This document shows, piece after piece, positions 15,528 through 24,813 of a stretch of 64,000 nucleotides of DNA (its first letter is position 1; each line of letters opens with the position of its first letter). Below the pieces are notes generated by a model. That model made no database searches. It had not been told where the DNA came from and saw only the letters and a list, made by a program, of their open reading frames with translations. This DNA comes from Variovorax sp. Sphag1AA. Its GTDB lineage: Bacteria; Pseudomonadota; Gammaproteobacteria; Burkholderiales; Burkholderiaceae_C. The translations under genes were made by a program, and so were the position numbers. Location of the stretch: contig NZ_JACHYC010000005.1 in assembly GCF_014192575.1 (NCBI RefSeq), forward strand, positions 186,001-250,000, given 5' to 3'.

Positions 15528-16715
15528 ATGCTGATCGACTTCTTCTACACGCTGCGCTCGGCCAAGCTGCCGGTGTCGGTCAAGGAATACCTGACCCTGC
15601 TCGAAGCGCTGCAGGCCGATGTCGTCGGTCCCAATTCCGATGACGCCTTTGGCCTCGACGACTTCTACTACCTCTCGCGCACCGCACTGGTAAAGGACGA
15701 GAAGCACTACGACAAGTTCGACCGTGCTTTCGCCGCCTACTTCAAGGGCGTGGAGATGCTGGCCGACTTCACCAAGGAAGTGCCGCTCGACTGGCTGCGC
15801 AAGACGCTGGAACGCGAGTTCACCGCCGAGGAAAAGGCCAAGATCGAGAAGATGGGCTGGGACGAGCTCATGGAGACGCTCAAGAAGCGCTTCGAGGAGC
15901 AGAAAGAGCGCCACGAAGGCGGCAGCAAGTGGATCGGCACCGGCGGCACTTCGCCCTTCGGCCACGGCGGCTACAACCCGCAGGGCGTGCGCATTGGTGG
16001 TGCTGGCAAGAACCGCAGCGCAGTCAAGGTCTGGGAACAGCGCGCCTACAAGGACTACGACGACAGCCAGGAACTCGGCACGCGCAACATCAAGATGGCC
16101 TTGCGCAAGCTGCGCAAGTTCGCGCGCGAAGGCCACGAGGACGAACTGGATCTCGACGAGACCATCAGCAAGACCGCCGCCAACGCGGGGTACCTCGACA
16201 TCAAGATGCGGCCCGAGCGCCACAACAATGTGAAGGTGCTGCTGCTGATGGACGTCGGCGGCACGATGGACGAGCACATCCAGCGCGTCGAAGAGCTGTT
16301 CTCGGCCGTCAAGACCGAGTTCAAGCACCTCGAGTTCTATTACTTCCACAACTGCGTCTACGACTTCATGTGGAAGAACAACCGCCGGCGCTACTCCGAG
16401 AAGTTCCCGACCTGGGACATCATCCGGAAGTACAACAAGGACTACAAATTGGTCTTCGTCGGCGACGCGACGATGAGCCCTTACGAGATCCTTCAGCCCG
16501 GCGGCAGCGTCGAATACAACAACGAGGAAGCCGGTGCGGAATGGATCCAGCGCCTGACGCACGCCTTCCCGAAGTTCGCGTGGATCAACCCCGAGCCGCA
16601 GGGCGTCTGGCAATACCGCCAGAGCATTGCGGTGATCCAGCAACTGATGTCGAACCGCATGTTCCCGCTGACCCTGCGAGGCCTCGAGGACGCGATGCGG
16701 CTGCTTTCTAAATGA
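15528..16715 (+). CDS. VWA domain protein, CoxE-like
   Basis: 395 residues. The N-terminal half (MLIDFFYTLRSAKLPVS) is typical of CoxE-like proteins; the C-terminal half holds a von Willebrand A domain starting VLLLMDVGGTMDEHIQ (about residues 237-252). The metal-site motif is D-V-G-G-T rather than D-x-S-x-S, as usual for this subgroup. CACAGGAGTG upstream of ATG 15528 overlaps the GNAT stop. It is the expected partner of the MoxR ATPase. The client complex is not evident in this window. Confidence 0.9.
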   Translation: MLIDFFYTLRSAKLPVSVKEYLTLLEALQADVVGPNSDDAFGLDDFYYLSRTALVKDEKHYDKFDRAFAAYFKGVEMLADFTKEVPLDWLRKTLEREFTAEEKAKIEKMGWDELMETLKKRFEEQKERHEGGSKWIGTGGTSPFGHGGYNPQGVRIGGAGKNRSAVKVWEQRAYKDYDDSQELGTRNIKMALRKLRKFAREGHEDELDLDETISKTAANAGYLDIKMRPERHNNVKVLLLMDVGGTMDEHIQRVEELFSAVKTEFKHLEFYYFHNCVYDFMWKNNRRRYSEKFPTWDIIRKYNKDYKLVFVGDATMSPYEILQPGGSVEYNNEEAGAEWIQRLTHAFPKFAWINPEPQGVWQYRQSIAVIQQLMSNRMFPLTLRGLEDAMRLLSK

Positions 16716-16757
16716 ACCGCGCCTGAACTGGCGCGCCTTGCTGTCAGAATCGGCGGG

Positions 16758-18647
16758 GTGCGTCGGGTTGTTCCATCTCTCACGCCGGCTTGGATGCCGG
16801 CGTTGTTGTTTGCAGCCATCCTTCTTTTGCAGGGATGCAGCCTGCTGTCGCAAAAAGAACCCGAGCAACGCGATGCCGCCGACAGCCCGGTGGCGAGCGA
16901 ATCGAGCACTTCGAGTCGCGAAGCATTCACCGTCGACGTCGAGGCGCCCGGTCCGGTGCAAGACTTCCTCACGCGCAACCTGGAGATCCAGCGCTACCGC
17001 AAGCTCAACGACCTCGGGCCGGTCGAGCTTTCGCGGCTGATGGTTGCGGCCGAAGCCAACGCGCGCGAGCTGCTCAACACCATGGGCTACTTCACGCCCA
17101 CGCTCACGCTCGAGTTGCGCGAAACGCCCGACGGCAAGGCGTCCCGCGAAGTCAGGATCACGGTCGTGCCGGGCGAGATCACGCATGTGAGCGACGTGCA
17201 GATCGACTTCACCGGCCCCATCGCGCAGACGACCGAATCGGAAGCTAGGCGCGACGCGATCCGGACCGACTGGCCGCTGCGGGTAGGGCAGCCCTTCAGC
17301 CAGCAGGGCTGGGACAACGCCAAGTCGACCACGCTGCGCAGTCTTACCGCCAGGCGCTACCCCACGGGCACCATCGTCACGAGCCGTGCCGAAGTCGATG
17401 CCGACAAGAGCGAGGCCCGCCTGAGCGCGACCTACGATTCCGGCCCCGCCTATCGCTTCGGCCCGCTGGTGGTGCGCGGCTACCAGCGCTACGACCCGGA
17501 TGCGATGCGCCGCATCGCGCGCGTTCCAACGGGGTCCGACTACGACCAGCAGCAACTGCTCGATGCCCAGCAGCGGCTCGCGAGCAGCGGCTATTTCAAT
17601 TCGGTCTTCCTCACGCTCGACACCACGCACGATGACCCGCTCAACGCGCCTGTCATTGCGCAGGTGCAGGAGGCACCCCTGCAGAAGGTGGTCGCCGGCG
17701 TGGGCTACACCACCGACAGCGGACCACGGCTGTCGCTCGACCACATCCACAACCAGATGCCGCTGCTGGGGTGGCGGGCAGTGTCCAGGCTCTATCTCGA
17801 TCGCGACACGCAATCGCTCGGCACGGAATGGAGCGCCGTCCCGCGCGACAGCGGCTGGCGCACCTTCACGGCGGCACAACTCAAGAGTGAGGTCTCGGGC
17901 GACTACAAGGTCGACAGCGGCCGGCTGCGCGGCGGCGAGAGCAAGGCCAGCGACCACATCGACCGAAGCCTCTTCGTGCAGTACGACTACGCGACGAACC
18001 ACGGCATCAATCCGCCGCCGTCGGCCTCGGCGTTGAGCCTCAACTGGAACTGGACCGGCCGCTATTTCGACAACGCGAACGCGCCGACCCGCGGCCAGGG
18101 CATCGCGCTGGAATTGGCCGCGGGCTACACGCTGACTGGGGAACGCCTGCCCTTCACGCGCACCTACGCGCGCTGGGTGGGCTTCATTCCGGCAGGCACC
18201 GTGTACAGCGACGACGGCACGCAATCGCGCGGCGCGCGCATTCAGCTCCGATCGGAAATCGGCGCACTCATCGCCAAGGACGCCGCGCAGATCCCCAGCA
18301 CACTCGCCTTCCTGACCGGCGGCGACACCACGGTGCGTGGGTACAGCTTCCGCTCCATCGGCACAGTGCGGCCGGGCGGCACCGTCATCGCCGGCCGCTA
18401 TCTGGGCGTGGCGAGCATTGAGTGGCAGCGGCCCTTCGTCTACAACGGCAAGATCACCGACTGGGAAAGCACCGTATTCGTCGACGCCGGCTCGGTCGCG
18501 GACAAGGTCGGCGATCTCGAAGCCAAGGTCGGCGTCGGTGTCGGTGCACGCTGGCGCAGCCCGATCGGACCCGTCCAGATCGACCTCGCGTACGGGGTCG
18601 ACGTGAAGGCGTTCCGGCTTCATTTCCGTTTCGGCTTCACCTTCTGA
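16758..18647 (+). CDS. tamA: TamA-like outer-membrane translocation barrel (BamA/Omp85 family), probable lipoprotein
   Basis: 629 residues: N-terminal POTRA repeats (for example LEIQRYRKLNDLGPVELSRL and GPLVVRGYQRYDPDAM) and a C-terminal 16-strand barrel with the conserved GGDTTVRGYSFRSIG loop (about residues 522-536) and a terminal aromatic strand LHFRFGFTF. The start is GTG at 16758; ATG 16794 is inside the signal peptide. The signal ends LLLQGC, which fits the lipobox pattern, so lipidation at the Cys (about residue 27) is predicted. TamB follows two bases after the stop. Together they move proteins or phospholipids to the outer membrane. Confidence 0.92.
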   Translation: MRRVVPSLTPAWMPALLFAAILLLQGCSLLSQKEPEQRDAADSPVASESSTSSREAFTVDVEAPGPVQDFLTRNLEIQRYRKLNDLGPVELSRLMVAAEANARELLNTMGYFTPTLTLELRETPDGKASREVRITVVPGEITHVSDVQIDFTGPIAQTTESEARRDAIRTDWPLRVGQPFSQQGWDNAKSTTLRSLTARRYPTGTIVTSRAEVDADKSEARLSATYDSGPAYRFGPLVVRGYQRYDPDAMRRIARVPTGSDYDQQQLLDAQQRLASSGYFNSVFLTLDTTHDDPLNAPVIAQVQEAPLQKVVAGVGYTTDSGPRLSLDHIHNQMPLLGWRAVSRLYLDRDTQSLGTEWSAVPRDSGWRTFTAAQLKSEVSGDYKVDSGRLRGGESKASDHIDRSLFVQYDYATNHGINPPPSASALSLNWNWTGRYFDNANAPTRGQGIALELAAGYTLTGERLPFTRTYARWVGFIPAGTVYSDDGTQSRGARIQLRSEIGALIAKDAAQIPSTLAFLTGGDTTVRGYSFRSIGTVRPGGTVIAGRYLGVASIEWQRPFVYNGKITDWESTVFVDAGSVADKVGDLEAKVGVGVGARWRSPIGPVQIDLAYGVDVKAFRLHFRFGFTF

Positions 18648-18649
18648 CC

Positions 18650-21600
18650 ATGGCAGACGAGACCCCCGAAACCACGCCCGCACCGCAGAAGCGCTCGCGC
18701 CTGCGCCGCGTGTTGCGCGGGCTCGGGTGGTTCGTGGGTGCCCTAGTCACGCTGGTCATCGCACTCCTCGCCGGCGCATGGTGGTGGCTGGGAACGGACG
18801 AATCCCTCGCCTTTGCGCTGTCGCGCACCGCGCGCTACCTGCCAGCGGACCAGACGCTCGAAAGCCGGGATGTCTCGGGCTCGCTGCGCGCCGGCGGCCG
18901 CATCGGCTGGCTGCGCTGGCAAAGCCCGACGCTCGCGGTCGAAGTGAGCGACGCGCGCATCGGCTGGCAGCTCGCGCCGCTGCTGCGGCGCCGAGTGCAA
19001 CTGGGCGAAGTCCACGCGGGACAGGTCGTGATCGAGCGGCGCGGCGAGCCCGAAGAAAAGCCGGTCGAGCCGCTCGAGCAGATCGTGTTGCCGGTGCAGA
19101 TCGAGCTGCCCTTCTCGATCGACGACCTGCGCTGGGTCGGCCCTCCGGCGTTGCAGGCCACCCAACTCGCCGGCAGCTACCGGTACACCAGCGAGCACCA
19201 TCACGTTCTCGAGATCAACGGTGTGGACGTGGCCGAGGGCCACTACGGCGCGCACGTCGACCTGCAGGGCCCGGCGCCGATGGCGATCGATGCAAAGCTG
19301 AACGGCCGCATACGCGCTTCGATCACGAAGGAGAACCCACTCGACGTGCTGGCCAACGCCAGCGTGACCGGCACGCTGTCCGGGGCGGATGCCCGTCTCG
19401 CTGTTGCCGCGGACTTGCAGCCCGTCGACGAAAGCGCCGAAGCGCCCATGCGCGCGCAGTTGCGGGCCAACATCGCACCGTGGCAATCGCAGCCGGTCAT
19501 CGACGCCAAGGCGGAACTCGAAAACGTCGACCTCGCCCGGCTATGGCCCGACGCGCCGGCCACGCTGCTCAGTGGCGACATCGAAGCCGGGCCGGACGCC
19601 GCCGCGGGCTGGAAGGTCGCCGCCGATATCCGCAACGTGATCGCCGGCCCCTGGGACGCGGGCAAGCTGCCCATCGAACAGGTCGAGGCGCAAGCCGGGT
19701 TCGACGGCACGACCTGGACCGTGCCCGAAGCCACGGTGCATCTCGGCGGCGGCAGTATCGAGGCAGCGGGAAGCTGGAGCCCCGCGCCCGAACCCTGGCA
19801 AGCACGCGCCACGGTGCGCGGTGTGCAACTCGGACAACTCCATTCCGACCTCACCGGCGCGCCGCTGGGCGGAACCCTCAAGGCCGATCAGGCAGGCGAC
19901 ACGATCCGCTTCGACGTTGCGCTGCGCGCCGAGGGCGGCGCCGGCGTGCAGGGCGTGCTTCTCGAACGCGCTATCGCTCAGGGCCAATGGCAGAACCAGG
20001 TGCTCGACCTGCGAACGCTGCGCATCGAGGCCCGGCACGCGACCCTCGACGGCAAGTTGCAGGTCCAGGTGGCCGAACGAGGCGGCAACGGCAATCTCAG
20101 GCTCGTGGTGCCCGGCGGCAACCTGCAGGTGCAGGGCCGCATCGCACCGGCCAGCGGCAACGGGCAGGTGCGCACGCAGATCGATGACGCCGCCGCGCTG
20201 CAGCGATGGATCGAAAGCCTGCCGGAGATGGAAAACCTCTTCGCCGGCGCGCGAATGCAGGGCAATGCACGGCTCGAAGCGGGCTGGAAAGGCGGCTGGC
20301 AGGCGGTGCAGCGACGCCTTCAGACCGCCACCGAGCCGGCTCCGCGCGGAACCACCGAACCGACCATCGACGCCACGCTGACCGTGCCCAAGCTGGAACT
20401 CACGCTTCCACCGACTGAGGGTGGCGAGGCCACCCCCATCGCTTTCGCCAACGTCCGGGCTGAACTGGCGGGCAGCCTTGCCCAATCCACGCTGGCGCTC
20501 AAGGGCGAGGCCACCACGAGCACCCGCAAGATCACGCTCGACGCGCGCGGCAGCGGCGGCATCGACCGCGCCAACCAATGGCGCGCGGCGCTGGCCACCT
20601 TCAGCGTGCAATTCAAGGACAGCACGCGGCCCGGCCCTTGGACACTCGCGTTGAATCGCGCCTTCAACGCCACGATCCGCTCGGTCAACGGCCAGACGCC
20701 GCGCCTCGACATCGAGGCATCGGGCGCCGGCGCGGAGGTGACCGGCCCCCTGCCGGGGACGCTCAAGATCGATTGGCAGCCGCTGCGGTTCAGCCAGAGC
20801 GGCTCGGGTGCGACCCGTTCGACGCGACTCCAGTCCAAGGGCCAGTTCCAGGGCCTTCCCATGGCCTGGGCCGAAGCGTTCGGAGAAACCGACACGCTCG
20901 AGCGCATCGGCTTCAGCGGCGACCTCATGTTCAGCGGCGAATGGGACATCGACGCCGCGGACACGCTGCGCGGCCATGTGCGCATCAATCGTCAGAGCGG
21001 CGACCTGCGCGTGCAGGCCGGCGAAGCGGCGCTTGTCACGCGCGTTCACAGCACCGGCACCGGAGCGCGCAGCGAGATCACCATGGACGCGGCGGGCCCG
21101 GGCGTCAGCACGCCGGCCGGATTACGGCAGGCCGAGTTGCGGCTCGATGCCGAGGGCGACACCGTGCGCGGCCTTCTGGCGTGGGAAAGCGAGCGCGCCG
21201 GCCAGATCCGCGTGGAGGCGAGCACGCGCCTCCTGCAACGACCCGGCGGCTGGCAATGGGCCCCTGACGCGCCGCTCGCGGGCCGTGTGACCGCGAAGAT
21301 GCCCAACCTCGGGGTCTGGTCGATGCTGGCACCACCGGGCTGGCGCATCGCCGGCACGCTGCAGGCGGATGCCACGCTCTCGGGCAACCGGAACGACCCA
21401 CGCTGGAACGGCACGCTCGGGGCCGATCAGCTCGCGCTGCGCGCGCTGGTCGATGGCCTGGACCTCCGCGATGGCCGTCTGCGCGCGACGCTGGCGGGCA
21501 ACCACGTCGAGATCAGCGAGTTCACCCTCAAGGGCGGCCTCGGAAGCCAGACCCGCATCCCCGGCCAGAGCGGCAACCTCAGCACCGCCGCCAGTGAAGC

Positions 21601-22687
21601 CGCAAAGGACGGCGGCACATTGACGGTGCGCGGCGACATGGCCTGGGGCCCCGCGCCGGCTCCGGGCGCCGGGAGCGGCATCCGCATGTCGATGCAGGCG
21701 CAACTGCGCTCGCTGCGGACCCTGGTGCGATCGGACCGGCAACTCACGCTTTCCGGCGACGTGCAAGCGCGCCTCGAAAACGGCCAGTTCACCGTGCGCG
21801 GCGACCTGCGCACCGATCGCGCGGTCATCATCCTGCCGGACCAGACCGCGCCCAGCCTCGGCAGCGACGTTGTGATCCGGTCCGCGGTCCGCGATCGCGA
21901 GGCAAAGGAAGAGGCCGAGCGCCTCGCCGAAGCCACCGGACGCCTCGGCGCAAGGCCGCAGACGGCCAAGCCGCCCGATGTGATGGTGACCTTCGACCTC
22001 GGCCAGGACTTCGCGGTTCAAGGGCGCGGCATCACGACACGCCTGACCGGCAAGCTCAACATCCAGAGCACCGCCCTGGATGCCCCGCCGCGCGTGACCG
22101 GCGAAGTGCGCACCGTCGCCGGGCAGTACCGCGCCTACGGGCAGCAGCTCACCATCGAAACCGGCATCGCGCGGTTCAACGGGCCCATCGACAACCCGCA
22201 GCTCGACATCCTCGCCATCCGCCCGAACATCCAGCAGCGTGTGGGCGTGGCCATCAGCGGCACGGCGCAATCGCCACGTGTACGCCTGTTTTCCGAGCCC
22301 CAGCTGTCCGACCAGGAAACGCTGTCGTGGCTGGTGCTGGGACGCGCCTCCGCAACCAGCGGCAGCGAATCGGCGGTCCTCCAGCAGGCCGCATTGGCCC
22401 TGCTCGGCGGCCTTGGCAGCGGCGGCTCGGGTGGCGGACTGGCGAGCCGCTTCGGGCTCGACGAGATTGGCTTCCGCGGACCGAGCAACGGCGGCGAAGT
22501 GAAGGATTCGTCCGTCACCGTCGGCAAACGCATCGCGCGCGACTTCTACATCACCTACGAACGCAGCCTCGCGGGCACGCTCGGCACGCTGTTCGTGTTC
22601 TACGACCTCACCCGCAACCTCACGCTGCGCGCGCAAGCCGGCCAGCCCAGCGGCATCGACCTGATCTACACATTGCAGTTCGACTGA
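18650..22687 (+). CDS. tamB: TamB-like inner-membrane-anchored translocation/lipid-transfer protein
   Basis: 1345 residues. One N-terminal membrane helix (GWFVGALVTLVIALLAGAWWW, about residues 26-46), then a very long beta-rich periplasmic domain, and the C-terminal TamB/DUF490 domain with SLGSDVVIRSAVRDREAKEE, VTFDLGQDFAVQGRGITTRLTG-type sequence, FNGPIDNPQLDILAIRPN, SDQETLSWLVLGRAS and final DLIYTLQFD. The protein bridges the periplasm to TamA. ATG 18650 directly follows the tamA stop at 18647. The upstream open frame is the tamA region in another frame. Confidence 0.93.
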   Translation: MADETPETTPAPQKRSRLRRVLRGLGWFVGALVTLVIALLAGAWWWLGTDESLAFALSRTARYLPADQTLESRDVSGSLRAGGRIGWLRWQSPTLAVEVSDARIGWQLAPLLRRRVQLGEVHAGQVVIERRGEPEEKPVEPLEQIVLPVQIELPFSIDDLRWVGPPALQATQLAGSYRYTSEHHHVLEINGVDVAEGHYGAHVDLQGPAPMAIDAKLNGRIRASITKENPLDVLANASVTGTLSGADARLAVAADLQPVDESAEAPMRAQLRANIAPWQSQPVIDAKAELENVDLARLWPDAPATLLSGDIEAGPDAAAGWKVAADIRNVIAGPWDAGKLPIEQVEAQAGFDGTTWTVPEATVHLGGGSIEAAGSWSPAPEPWQARATVRGVQLGQLHSDLTGAPLGGTLKADQAGDTIRFDVALRAEGGAGVQGVLLERAIAQGQWQNQVLDLRTLRIEARHATLDGKLQVQVAERGGNGNLRLVVPGGNLQVQGRIAPASGNGQVRTQIDDAAALQRWIESLPEMENLFAGARMQGNARLEAGWKGGWQAVQRRLQTATEPAPRGTTEPTIDATLTVPKLELTLPPTEGGEATPIAFANVRAELAGSLAQSTLALKGEATTSTRKITLDARGSGGIDRANQWRAALATFSVQFKDSTRPGPWTLALNRAFNATIRSVNGQTPRLDIEASGAGAEVTGPLPGTLKIDWQPLRFSQSGSGATRSTRLQSKGQFQGLPMAWAEAFGETDTLERIGFSGDLMFSGEWDIDAADTLRGHVRINRQSGDLRVQAGEAALVTRVHSTGTGARSEITMDAAGPGVSTPAGLRQAELRLDAEGDTVRGLLAWESERAGQIRVEASTRLLQRPGGWQWAPDAPLAGRVTAKMPNLGVWSMLAPPGWRIAGTLQADATLSGNRNDPRWNGTLGADQLALRALVDGLDLRDGRLRATLAGNHVEISEFTLKGGLGSQTRIPGQSGNLSTAASEAAKDGGTLTVRGDMAWGPAPAPGAGSGIRMSMQAQLRSLRTLVRSDRQLTLSGDVQARLENGQFTVRGDLRTDRAVIILPDQTAPSLGSDVVIRSAVRDREAKEEAERLAEATGRLGARPQTAKPPDVMVTFDLGQDFAVQGRGITTRLTGKLNIQSTALDAPPRVTGEVRTVAGQYRAYGQQLTIETGIARFNGPIDNPQLDILAIRPNIQQRVGVAISGTAQSPRVRLFSEPQLSDQETLSWLVLGRASATSGSESAVLQQAALALLGGLGSGGSGGGLASRFGLDEIGFRGPSNGGEVKDSSVTVGKRIARDFYITYERSLAGTLGTLFVFYDLTRNLTLRAQAGQPSGIDLIYTLQFD

Positions 22688-22723
22688 ACCCGCAAGACCG
22701 AACTGGTAAAGTTGCGGGCCTTC

Positions 22724-22798
22724 GTCCTCGTAGTTCAATGGATAGAACGGGGTCCTCCTAAGACTCAGATACAGGTTCGATTCCTGTCGAGGGCACCA
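22724..22798 (+). tRNA. tRNA-Arg (anticodon CCT)
   Basis: Acceptor GTCCTCG pairs with CGAGGGC, D stem GTTC/GAAC, anticodon stem GGGTC/GACTC with loop CTCCTAA (anticodon CCT, reads AGG), T stem ACAGG/CCTGT with TTCGATT loop, and encoded CCA at the 3' end. It lies 36 bases after tamB. Confidence 0.97.
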
Positions 22799-22861
22799 CA
22801 GACCCGTGGGCGGCCAAATGGCAGATGGCGCGGGGCAGCCGCGATCGCCACAATTCCCTTC

Positions 22862-23071
22862 ATGGACGAGATGGACGATGAGCAGCTCGCCGCTGCTGTC
22901 TACGTCTGGCGCACAAAGGCATCGCTGGGCGACCAGGAAGCCGCCGACATTGCGGACATGTTGGAGGCGGAACTGAAAAAGCGGATCGGCCCGACGCCTT
23001 CGATGCACGGCGAGTTGTGGACCCGACCCGAACTACCGCAGAAGCGGCGACCATGGTGGCGCTTCTGGTGA
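22862..23071 (+). CDS. Small hypothetical protein
   Basis: 69 residues, MDEMDDEQLAAAVYVWRTKA at the start, acidic and helical at the N-terminus, ending in a basic aromatic tail (KRRPWWRFW). No signal peptide. I do not recognise a family. The compact helical pattern and codon usage look coding, and ATG 22862 is the first sensible start after the tRNA. The ribosome site is weak. Confidence 0.55.
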   Translation: MDEMDDEQLAAAVYVWRTKASLGDQEAADIADMLEAELKKRIGPTPSMHGELWTRPELPQKRRPWWRFW

Positions 23072-23077
23072 CGCGAC

Positions 23078-23341
23078 TCAGCTCCCGGAGTCGGCACGCA
23101 GACGGAAGGCCAGGCGCTCCAGCGCCTTCATGGCGGCCTCCAGCTCCCCAGCCTCGCGGACAGGCGCGAGATATCGCTCCAAGGTCGACTCTGGTTGCCC
23201 AAGGGCGCGACGCTTGCAGTAGACCGCGAACGAAAGATGCCGGCGCTCGAGACCCCTCAGATCGGCAGCCCGCGGCTTCGACATTGACGCGACGATGAGT
23301 GCTCTGGCGTAGCCAAGACTTTCGGGCGGCAGGGTGTCCAT
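23078..23341 (-). CDS. Small hypothetical protein
   Basis: 87 residues: MDTLPPESLGYARALIVASM, then a basic stretch (KPRAADLRGLERRH) and a helical, Leu/Ala-rich end (ELEAAMKALERLAFRLRADSGS). Soluble, basic, unknown function. Convergent with the small gene before it. A second start at codon 20 (MSKPRAADLRG) is possible. No clear ribosome site, so the call is tentative. Confidence 0.45.
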   Translation of the reverse strand: MDTLPPESLGYARALIVASMSKPRAADLRGLERRHLSFAVYCKRRALGQPESTLERYLAPVREAGELEAAMKALERLAFRLRADSGS

Positions 23342-23424
23342 GCCGCTTTGTCCAACTTCAGGAGCGGCTGCGCAACTCGAACGAAGTGGGGCGATTGTCT
23401 TGCGGAGCCCCTTTGCGCGGCCCC

Positions 23425-23461
23425 AAAAAGAAAACCCGCCGAAGCGGGTTTAAAACAGCCG
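23425..23461 (-). terminator. Minus-strand terminator-like hairpin, copy 1 of a repeated element
   Basis: On the minus strand: CGGCTGTTTTAAACCCGC, loop TTCG, GCGGGTTT and the tail TCTTTTTG. The 8-bp stem with a T-rich tail is a standard intrinsic terminator, but no minus-strand gene is seen just upstream of it. A near copy in the opposite orientation follows the DUF72 gene at 24603-24637. Confidence 0.65.
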
Positions 23462-23600
23462 AGACATGGAAGGCTGTCACAGCCGAGCATCGCAGAAGGG
23501 GCTGACCTGGGCCTGAGTTGTGCGGGAGTCGTGCAGGTTTCAAAGTGCATCCGCCCTATTGCGCGCCCCGCCAGCGGCATCTCGCCGGTAGCATGCCGGC

Positions 23601-24494
23601 ATGAGCATCCTCGTTGGCACCGCCTCGTGGACTGACAAGACGCTGATCGAGTGCGGGCGCTTCTACCCTCCGAACTGCAAGACGCCCGAGGCGCGCCTTC
23701 GCTACTACGCGTCGATCTTTCCGCTGGTGGAGGTGGACAGCAGCTACTACGCCATCCCGACGCCGATGACGGCGCAGCAATGGGCGCTTCGCACGCCCGA
23801 CCGCTTCGTCTTCAACGTCAAGGCCTTTCGTCTCTTTACAGGCCATTTCACCGAAACGAAGGTGATGCACAAGGACCTGCAGCTGGCGCTCGGTGCCGGC
23901 CGGAAGCTCTACTACAAGGACGTTCCGGAGGAGATCCGCGCCGAGCTCTGGAAGCGCTTCGTCGAGGCCCTAGAGCCACTGCGACTGGCAGGCAAGCTGG
24001 GGCTCGTGCACTTCCAGTTTCCTCCGCGATTGAAGTACAGCCAGGAGGCGATGGCGCATATCGAGCGTTGCATCGGATGGATGCCGGACGCCACCCTGAG
24101 CATCGAGTTCCGTCACAGGTCGTGGTGGGAGAGCCCGGATCGCACGGCCAGCACGCTGGCGTTCCTGCGGGAACACCGCTTGGTGCACACCATCGTCGAT
24201 GGCCCCCAGGGTGCCGACAACAGCGTCCCGGCCGTCTGGGAGACCACGCACCCGGACTACCTGCTGCTGCGCCTGCACGGCCGGAACGTCGAAACCTACA
24301 ACGCCCCGGCCCAGACGGCGGCCGAGCGTTTCGACTACGACTACCCTGACCGGGAACTCGGCGAACTTGCGGCCGAACTGGTGCGGATCGCCTACAGCGT
24401 GCGCAACAAGCACATCATCTTCAACAACTGCGATGAAGACAAAGGCCAGCGCAACGGCATGACCTTCCTGAAGATGCTTCTCGCGCATGGCTGA
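23601..24494 (+). CDS. DUF72 family protein (YecE-like)
   Basis: 297 residues, the family's normal length. It starts SILVGTASWTDKTLIECGRFYP and has the TIM-barrel marks of DUF72: YYASIFPLVEVDSSYYAIP, FVFNVKAFRLFTGH, LGLVHFQFPPRLKY, LSIEFRHRSWW and YLLLRLHGRN, ending HIIFNNCDEDKGQRNG. The biochemical role is unknown; the pattern of acidic and aromatic residues in the barrel suggests an enzyme. It is preceded by about 260 bases that hold only the minus-strand hairpin, and ends at a terminator. Confidence 0.9.
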   Translation: MSILVGTASWTDKTLIECGRFYPPNCKTPEARLRYYASIFPLVEVDSSYYAIPTPMTAQQWALRTPDRFVFNVKAFRLFTGHFTETKVMHKDLQLALGAGRKLYYKDVPEEIRAELWKRFVEALEPLRLAGKLGLVHFQFPPRLKYSQEAMAHIERCIGWMPDATLSIEFRHRSWWESPDRTASTLAFLREHRLVHTIVDGPQGADNSVPAVWETTHPDYLLLRLHGRNVETYNAPAQTAAERFDYDYPDRELGELAAELVRIAYSVRNKHIIFNNCDEDKGQRNGMTFLKMLLAHG

Positions 24495-24602
24495 AGACGC
24501 CGCGGAAATTGCGCGTCAGCTCCGAGATTTCTCCCAGATGGGCCCGCAGACTGCGTTCCGCGGCCGGAAGTCTTCACAGACCCCTCCACTCCCTCCACCA
24601 TC

Positions 24603-24637
24603 CGGCTGTTTCAACCCGCTTCGGCGGGTTTCTTTTT
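24603..24637 (+). terminator. Intrinsic terminator of the DUF72 gene, copy 2 of the repeated element
   Basis: CGGCTGTTTC followed by AACCCGC-TTCG-GCGGGTT and TTCTTTTTG. It shares about 34 bases with the minus-strand hairpin at 23425-23461, so the two form inverted copies around the DUF72 gene. Confidence 0.8.
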
Positions 24638-24813
24638 GCCTGCTCGGAACACCACTTGCGGGTTTTCCCTGCCCGCTGGGGACAAGTTTGGGGAAAACAG
24701 CACTGGATTCGCATCGGATCGACATCTGGAGCGGCCCCGAACACGATGCTCATGAAATAGGCAGCGGGCCGCAGAGGCTACTGTCACGCAAGCGCGGCTA
24801 GAATTCAACGTCC
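24638..24813 (+). other. Intergenic stretch with an inverted repeat, no gene seen
   Basis: Together with the terminator before it, the gap after the DUF72 gene is 319 bases. GTTTTCCC (24662-24669) and GGGAAAAC (24691-24698) form an 8-bp inverted repeat. TAGAAT at 24799-24804 could be a -10 box for the next gene, only ten bases before its ATG. The open frame across this stretch runs through the terminator and is not taken as a gene. Confidence 0.5.

Noticed and set aside
13971..18683. A 1570-codon open frame on the minus strand
   Set aside because: It lies antisense to the MoxR, GNAT, VWA and TamA genes and has the low-complexity composition of a shadow frame.
24487..24801. A 104-codon open frame after the DUF72 gene
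   Set aside because: It starts inside the DUF72 stop region and reads straight through the intrinsic terminator; no ribosome site or family pattern.
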